Assembly: GCA_036897625.1 (NCBI GenBank)
Contig: JAYMTA010000515.1
Location: 1 to 27,532, forward strand
DNA length: 27,532 nucleotides
DNA from: Pelargonium cotyledonis
Lineage: Eukaryota > Streptophyta > Magnoliopsida > Geraniales > Geraniaceae
Reading direction: 5' to 3'
Shown here piece by piece: positions 21,801 through 27,532 of this stretch. The translations under genes and the position numbers were made by a program. Within the stretch, counting starts at the first letter, position 1. Each line of letters begins with the position of its first letter. The notes under the pieces were generated by a model. It did no database searches and was not told the DNA's origin. It was given only the letters and a program-made list of their open reading frames with translations.

Positions 21801-24800
21801 AATTTGCTCTTTTGGATAAAGCATTCGGCATAGAGGGTATCAAACTAGTCTGGGTTCACCTACTTGTATTTCTGTGATGAGAATTCCTCTCTATTAAAGC
21901 AGAAATGTCGTGAGATTCAATTCCACCAAAAGTGACAACCTCTCCCCCTAAAAGCTCCCTCTCAAACAAAAATGTCATTGGTTCAATAACTCACATTATT
22001 CATTTGGTGGTAGGAGATAAAAGTAAAACCATTGTAAACTAATTAAAGGAGGGGCCTGATCTGCTCCATTCCAATCATTAAGATTTTGTGATACCAATCA
22101 TTTGAGAGCAAGAAGTTTTCTTTGACAGAGTTCCGCTTACGTGTCACTCAAGAGCATGGTCCTTGAGCCAGTGATTCCCATGACACGCAAATCGATGTTG
22201 AAATCTTCCTTTAGGTTTGCTGCCTGCAAAACAGAAAGTTTATTATACTTTTATGGTCAAACATATTATTTTCTCCTAAAGTTCTTTCCATTCAGACAAG
22301 TTTACCTGATCCCTTAGTTGCTCAAGTAATGTAGCACCTATCAGTCCAGGTCCAATAATGCCCATTGCTATGGTGGTTCTTGAAAGATAAAATCTTGAGT
22401 GGACTGCTCTTAGGGCCCTTATGCAATCTTGTTGCTTGAGTACAACAGTAATATTGTACTCGGAGCAACCTTGAGCTATAGCACGAACATTTATATTAGC
22501 CTGCGGTGCACAGATAAAATAACAACAATTTGATATGATTGTTCAAGAAATTAAAATAATGAGCTAAACTGAGGCAACGGCCAACATCAGTGAATCAAAT
22601 ACAATAGACTTGTAAAGCTTCAAAACCATTGTAATCACACACCAGCCACCAGGTAAAACTGAAAGGAAAATCAGCTTCAAATTAAGAAAACTACCATTGA
22701 GAAAAGAAATTATTTCAAGTGAACATTGGATCAGCTCCAGTCAAACCAGATTATAAGCTGCTAATTGATTACAATTTTTGTGTTTTAAGTATTTGGTAAC
22801 TGAAAAACTGCTGGTAAGTGGGAAAAAAAAGCTATATACCAGAAGCTAGATTTACCAAGTAAATGTATATTTCCATTACTGTAATTATCTTTTTTATTTT
22901 CACATTAAGTGATTAAATTTTTTTAATCCAAACTGTTAATGGATTATTTTAAAATCTGATTATAGCCTTTAATTGATTACAATTCTATCTGATTATAATT
23001 TATTTGTAAGAAGCCAATCAAAACACCCGTAGTCACTGACCTTTGCTAGGGCATTGAAAAGGCTTGCACTGACTCCAGGAGTACTTGCCATCTTTTGGCC
23101 AACTGTAGCCAATATGCTACAATTTGGAATGACTGCAACCTGAGAATAGTAAAGTTAATATAGATTGAGAAGTAGATAAGTATGAGCTTAATTATAAGTC
23201 AGAAATAAGTGCAGAAGTTAACCAGGCAACAGTTAAAAATGTTTGCCGAAAACCTACCAAATAACCATGTGCTAGCTAGTTCACTCTCTAGATGGCCCCA
23301 AAACAAGGTTCGTAAAGCCTTAAGAGAGAAAAACACCACACAAACTACCAGGTTCTAGGGGCTAGAATTTACAAATGGTTCGTGAATAGAAGAATTTTCT
23401 GCATCTAATATTTTTAGATTTTGTAGGTAACCAAGGGAGAGGTGTAGAATGTGAAGACAGTTTAAGCTTGCTTCTTTGGAGACCTATCCCAACCCTACAA
23501 TCAATTTGCACTCAGTAGCCTTAACAAGAAAAAACCAATAACATTCAGTGATAAGAATAAGTAAGCATCGCATACTTTAGTTCATATATTCAATGAAATT
23601 AAATGTAAGCACCTGAGACAGACGCCCAGCATCCAGAGCTCGACTAAATCTAGATTGCAATGCCTTGGCAACAGCTTGCACCTCCTTCTCTGGCACTGCA
23701 AAGCACACAGAATGCTCGCTACTGGCCTGGAATAAAACCAATCACAAAGAACCATTTGAACTTTACTGATTGGAAAAAATACTATAATGCTGAAAAAAAG
23801 AGAGTGAACTTACCTGAGATATCATAATGACATTAGCACCTACATCTTTCACAGCTCCAAAAATAGCATTCGCTGTACCTGGAACACCAGCCATCCCAGT
23901 TCTGGAAAGAACAAAGGCAAAGAGGTATATTTGATAAGATTGGAAGATCTTAAATCCTAAGACATCTGCAAGCAGATAGAGAATGTTCAGCAGGAAGTTG
24001 AAAGCCTCCAACTCACATCTTACCCCTCAACATTTACCAGAGCCAAATTGTCTATTGTTGCAAACCCTTTGACAAAAGACTCAATATTTTGGCCATCTTC
24101 ATTCTCACCAATAGAACGACAAATCTTTGTTCCGGGTGCAGAGAGATTGAAGATATTCCTTATTACAATAGGAATATCATACTGCATTACTGGAATTATT
24201 GTTCGTGGGTGTAAAACATTTGCCCCAAAATATGACTGCACATGCACGTATAGCCTCAGTATTAAAGATATGAATACAAGTTTAAGCAATTTGATGAGCA
24301 TGAGAGAAGTAGTGAAGTTCACCATTTCCCAGGCCTCTTGATAAGACAACATCTTCAAAACAACTGCCTCACTAACTGCAGAGAATAAGTTACATTAATA
24401 CCAAATCAAACTCCAAATAAAGCACTCTAACAATTTAAGAAATGCATCACCCAACCCAAGTGGCATACTGAAACACAACAAACATATACACAGGAAGCCC
24501 CTAGCATGAATTAATGATCAGAATGACAGATGGAATTTTGTGGACATGATTGATTATGTGATTTGAATTGAAATGACATAAGAGTGATGGCAGTACAAAC
24601 CTTTTCTGGGGTCTGCACTATACACACCATCAACATCCGTCCAAATTGTGACTTGAAGAGCCCTGAATAGAGCACCCATGATCGCTGCAGAGAAGTCACT
24701 TCCATCTCTTTTCAAAGTTGTAGGAATATTTTGAGGTGTACTAGCAATAAAACCAGTTGCTATGATTGTCTTAGCTGAATTCTGGGAGTACCATTTTTCA

Positions 24801-27200
24801 AGTCTTTCTTCAGATGCCACAAAATCTGGATCAACTTGATTAGCACTTGTAGGATTAACAATAAGGACTTCCCTGGTGTCCATCCAAGTGCTATCTACTC
24901 CACTCTGGAAAATAGAAATAAACACACAATAACAGATCAGATAGCTTGGAAATGTTACAAAAACTAGCTACTCTTCAAATTTATGAGAAAACAACAACCA
25001 AACCTCTCTAACAACTAATGATAGCAGCTGTGCAGACCACAGCTCTCCATGTCCCACAACAAAGTCTGTAAAAGATTCTGTCGCATGGCCAGCTGCAATG
25101 AATTAAGCATGTAAACCAATATGAGATGTAACAAGACAAATGAGAAGCAAAGAAGACTAACAGTTAGACGAAAGAAGTAATCATTGAACAAAATAGGAGT
25201 CATTTCTAGAGACATAAGACAACAAAAATTTTTTTTTTTGTTACACAGATTGAAAGAACTCAAAACGATCTGCACAATGGTGAAAAATAGTCAATTGATT
25301 AAAAGATGAGAGAGAGAGACGGTACCTATGTATATTGCACGAAGCATTGCTTTAAGGTTACTGATATCGTGATGTAGCCGTGACAAGAAACTTGCAAGTG
25401 CATCTCCATTTAGTAGATCAAGCGCTGTTAATCTGTGCTTTTCCAGAACAGCATCCAATGCGGACACATAAGATTCATCACGGGATTGGGCCTTCTCAAT
25501 GAGGTCATACATCATATCAGTCACCTTTGACATTGCAGAGACAACCACTAACTTTCTCTCTGTATCATCTTTTATTATTACATCTGCAACGTTCTTAATT
25601 CTTTCTGAGCTTCCCACACAGGTGCCACCAAATTTGTGAACAGACCACATGTCACCTTTTGGAAGCTGAACTTTTACTGGGGACTTCTCTAATGAAACAT
25701 CCACTGATAAGCAAAAAGGAAAGGAAGCAATGAACATACAGTAAATTATATCCTATCAGTTTCCCATAAGATCATAAGAAAACAAAAACTAACCAGTAGC
25801 TGAAGCAAACACGTGGAAATTTGATGGCTCTCTTCTTCCCCAGTGAGAAATGAAACCCATCCTGAAAAAGAAAGGAAAATATAATAACACAGAGCATCAA
25901 TATGCTTTCCAAGATAAATCATCTCTGTTAGAAAGATGGTGTTGATTCAAGAAATGGTGTATTGTTATCATAATGAATGGTCTTTGCAACTAATATAGTC
26001 AACTAGTAAAAACACAAGTAATCATGAAGTTTCCCAGATACTAGTTCGACTTAATTTCTGTCAACAAATCCCCTGCAACTAAACAGAGAATTTTCTATCA
26101 AAATACTGATAAGGTAAAAAGCATTCAAGAAACCCAACAAACTGTTGCCTGTTTCTAGACCAGCCAATAATCGATGGCACTACATAAGTAATATTCATGA
26201 ATATTTAGGCATAAAAACTGACCAACTTCTGAAAACCAGTTACTGGTCTCTTCATCAATCCACTAGTTACTCCCAACTCCAAAACATAGCAAAAATGCAA
26301 GTAAACTATTTACTGTCTACTACACTAGTCCCAGTTCTAAAGCAGTACTCTCTATTATCTACCTAACATCACTAATTCACACTCCATAAAACCTGATATG
26401 ATCCGAATACTTTGCTTGTAGCACTCTAATATTAAAACAGAACAGTTAAATTGACAGCTAGTGACCACCTCAATTATACAAATTCCATCAACTATTAGTG
26501 TAATTTTTAGTTCTTAGAACAGCAATGTTTTAAATATACTCTCTCTGGAACTACCAAGCATCTAACCCTGCTAACTTACAATTTTTCAACTCATCCATTT
26601 GGTTATTACACAATAAAGAAAACAAATGTCATTTGATTTTTTATTCATAAGTATATATCACTTTCTACTTCATAAGTTTGAGACGCATCAATCAGCATGT
26701 GAAACATTCAAGTCCAAAGCACTAAGCAAATTCAAACTCCCTAGCTTAACTGAACTAATAAACCACCAGACAAAACAAACAAAAATAATAGTAATAATTA
26801 AAAGTTCGTCTGCTTTGCTTAGAAATCGTAGCAAATACAACAAAATCACAGGTTACGAACTTGTAAAAACAACGATCTCGCTAGCCTAAGCTTCTCGGAA
26901 GCAAAAATGCACACACTCTTGCCTCCACAGGAAAATGTAAGAAAACATTTCCACGCAAAACAACAGCAAGAAAACGGAGATTGAAGTCCGTCCAGCGATC
27001 TGTGGGAGCAGAAATCGAAAAAAGCAAGTGAAGAAAAAGTAGATCTGTCACCTGAAAACAGGAGGAGAGCGATGAAGGAGAGGAGAGGGTCGGCATTGGG
27101 AGTGGGAGAGAGTGGAGTTGGTGTTGGCCTGGCGAGACAATGCGTGAGAGGAAGAGAGAATGTGGGAGGATTTGGAGATGGAACAGGAGGAGAACGCCAT
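18851..27200 (-). CDS. AK-HSDH: Bifunctional aspartokinase/homoserine dehydrogenase, plastid
   Basis: Eighteen minus-strand exons, all GT-AG and in phase, give 920 residues, the usual plant length: 27200-27052, 25861-25794, 25703-25326, 25092-25004, 24904-24601, 24375-24323, 24235-24024, 23901-23814, 23726-23613, 23139-23041, 22500-22306, 22223-22141, 21137-20912, 20707-20562, 20466-20331, 19623-19540, 19440-19348, 19096-18851. Residues 1 to about 75 are a Ser-rich transit peptide (MAFSSCSISKSSHILSSSHA). Aspartokinase follows, with KFGGTCVG at 96-103, then two ACT-type regulatory repeats (about 409-565, including VNVEGTGMAGVPGTAN and TVGQKMASTPGVSA). Homoserine dehydrogenase has the nucleotide-binding GIIGPGLIG (565-573), TPNKKANSGPLDQ and the family signature AKQAGYTEP…GTDVARK (758-780). 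It makes aspartyl-4-phosphate and reduces aspartate semialdehyde to homoserine for Thr, Met and Ile. Plant forms are feedback-inhibited by threonine. No defect is seen. Exon 17 has a tandem CAGCAG acceptor. Confidence 0.97.
19505..19526. repeat. (GA)n microsatellite at the 5' end of AK-HSDH intron 16
   Basis: Eleven units. On the minus strand the CT run begins 13 bases after the donor (GTAAGA at 19539-19534). Confidence 0.95.
25308..25319. repeat. Short (GA)n run at the 5' end of AK-HSDH intron 3
   Basis: Six units. On the minus strand, TCTCTCTCTCTC starts six bases into the intron (donor GTACCG at 25325-25320). Confidence 0.85.
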
Positions 27201-27262
27201 GGCCGATGAGCTTTGCTCTGCACTGCAAAGCTCAGAGACTGAATTGTAATTTGTTGGAGACC

Positions 27263-27287
27263 TGTGGTGTGGTGTGGTGTGGTGTGG
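27263..27287. repeat. Five perfect copies of TGTGG in the AK-HSDH 5' UTR
   Basis: On the minus strand this is (CCACA)5, starting 63 bases upstream of the AK-HSDH ATG and probably transcribed in the leader. Confidence 0.9.
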
Positions 27288-27320
27288 AGTGTTTGTAGCG
27301 TTTCTATTTGGCGGCTTTTG

Positions 27321-27330
27321 ATTATATAAT
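27321..27330 (-). promoter_or_regulatory. Probable TATA box of AK-HSDH
   Basis: ATTATATAAT (the same on both strands) lies about 121 bases upstream of the ATG, giving an expected leader of about 90 bases that would include the CCACA repeats. No competing TATA-like word lies between it and the start. Confidence 0.5.
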
Positions 27331-27498
27331 GGGAAGTGAAAAATTGAAAACGGACGATTCTGATGTCTGTGTCTATGATATGAATGATTGAGGGGGCAAT
27401 AATAGATAATGTGCAGACGTTTTTTTTTTTTTCTTTTTTGTCGAGAAATAAAATTAGTTGAACTCGTTTTATAAGCCGTGGTGCACAAAAATATGTAA

Positions 27499-27528
27499 AT
27501 TATTATTATTATTATTATTATTATTATT
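27499..27528. repeat. (ATT)10 trinucleotide microsatellite
   Basis: Ten perfect ATT units at the right edge of the window, about 300 bases upstream of AK-HSDH. A 12-T tract lies near 27420-27431. Confidence 0.95.
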
Positions 27529-27532
27529 GTGA

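Noticed and set aside
26846..27488. Overlapping minus-strand frames of 115-146 codons around the AK-HSDH start
   Set aside because: One supplies the transit peptide (from 27200). The others are different frames of the same Ser/Pro-rich exon, leader and first intron.

Overview
This is nuclear DNA of a dicot-type flowering plant. It is AT-rich, its genes are split by many GT-AG introns, and it carries plant-specific families (DUF1442, PARTING DANCERS, a plastid-targeted bifunctional aspartokinase-homoserine dehydrogenase). Splice sites below were placed by reading GT/AG signals, reading-frame phase and protein-family conservation. No transcript evidence was available. I saw no tRNA, rRNA or CRISPR.

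Layout: (1) 1-2495 (+) holds the C-terminal 635 residues of a PRP22/DHX8-type DEAH-box spliceosomal helicase, open at the window edge. (2) 3051-3211 (+) is a lone, frameshifted exon related to the DDHD phospholipase SGR2. (3) 5081-6644 (-) is a two-exon DUF1442 gene, convergent with the helicase. (4) 8990-11580 (-) is a four-exon small gene of unknown function, with a SINE fragment in its third intron. (5) 12836-16294 (+) is a ten-exon gene for the meiotic crossover factor PARTING DANCERS (PTD), divergent from gene 4 across about 1.25 kb that holds a perfect C-box palindrome and a G-box. (6) 16560-18260 is a graveyard: a tandem repeat, a broken mTERF fragment and two broken RNase H fragments. 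(7) 18851-27200 (-) is a complete 18-exon AK-HSDH gene (920 aa), the entry and branch-point enzyme of Thr/Met/Ile synthesis.

The genes are functionally unrelated neighbours (splicing, meiosis, amino-acid synthesis), as is normal for a plant chromosome, and I see no gene cluster or operon. The most unusual non-coding pattern is that every long GA/CT microsatellite I could find starts 5-14 bases downstream of a 5' splice site of a minus-strand gene (four introns in three genes). I did not find a convincing new multi-gene system.
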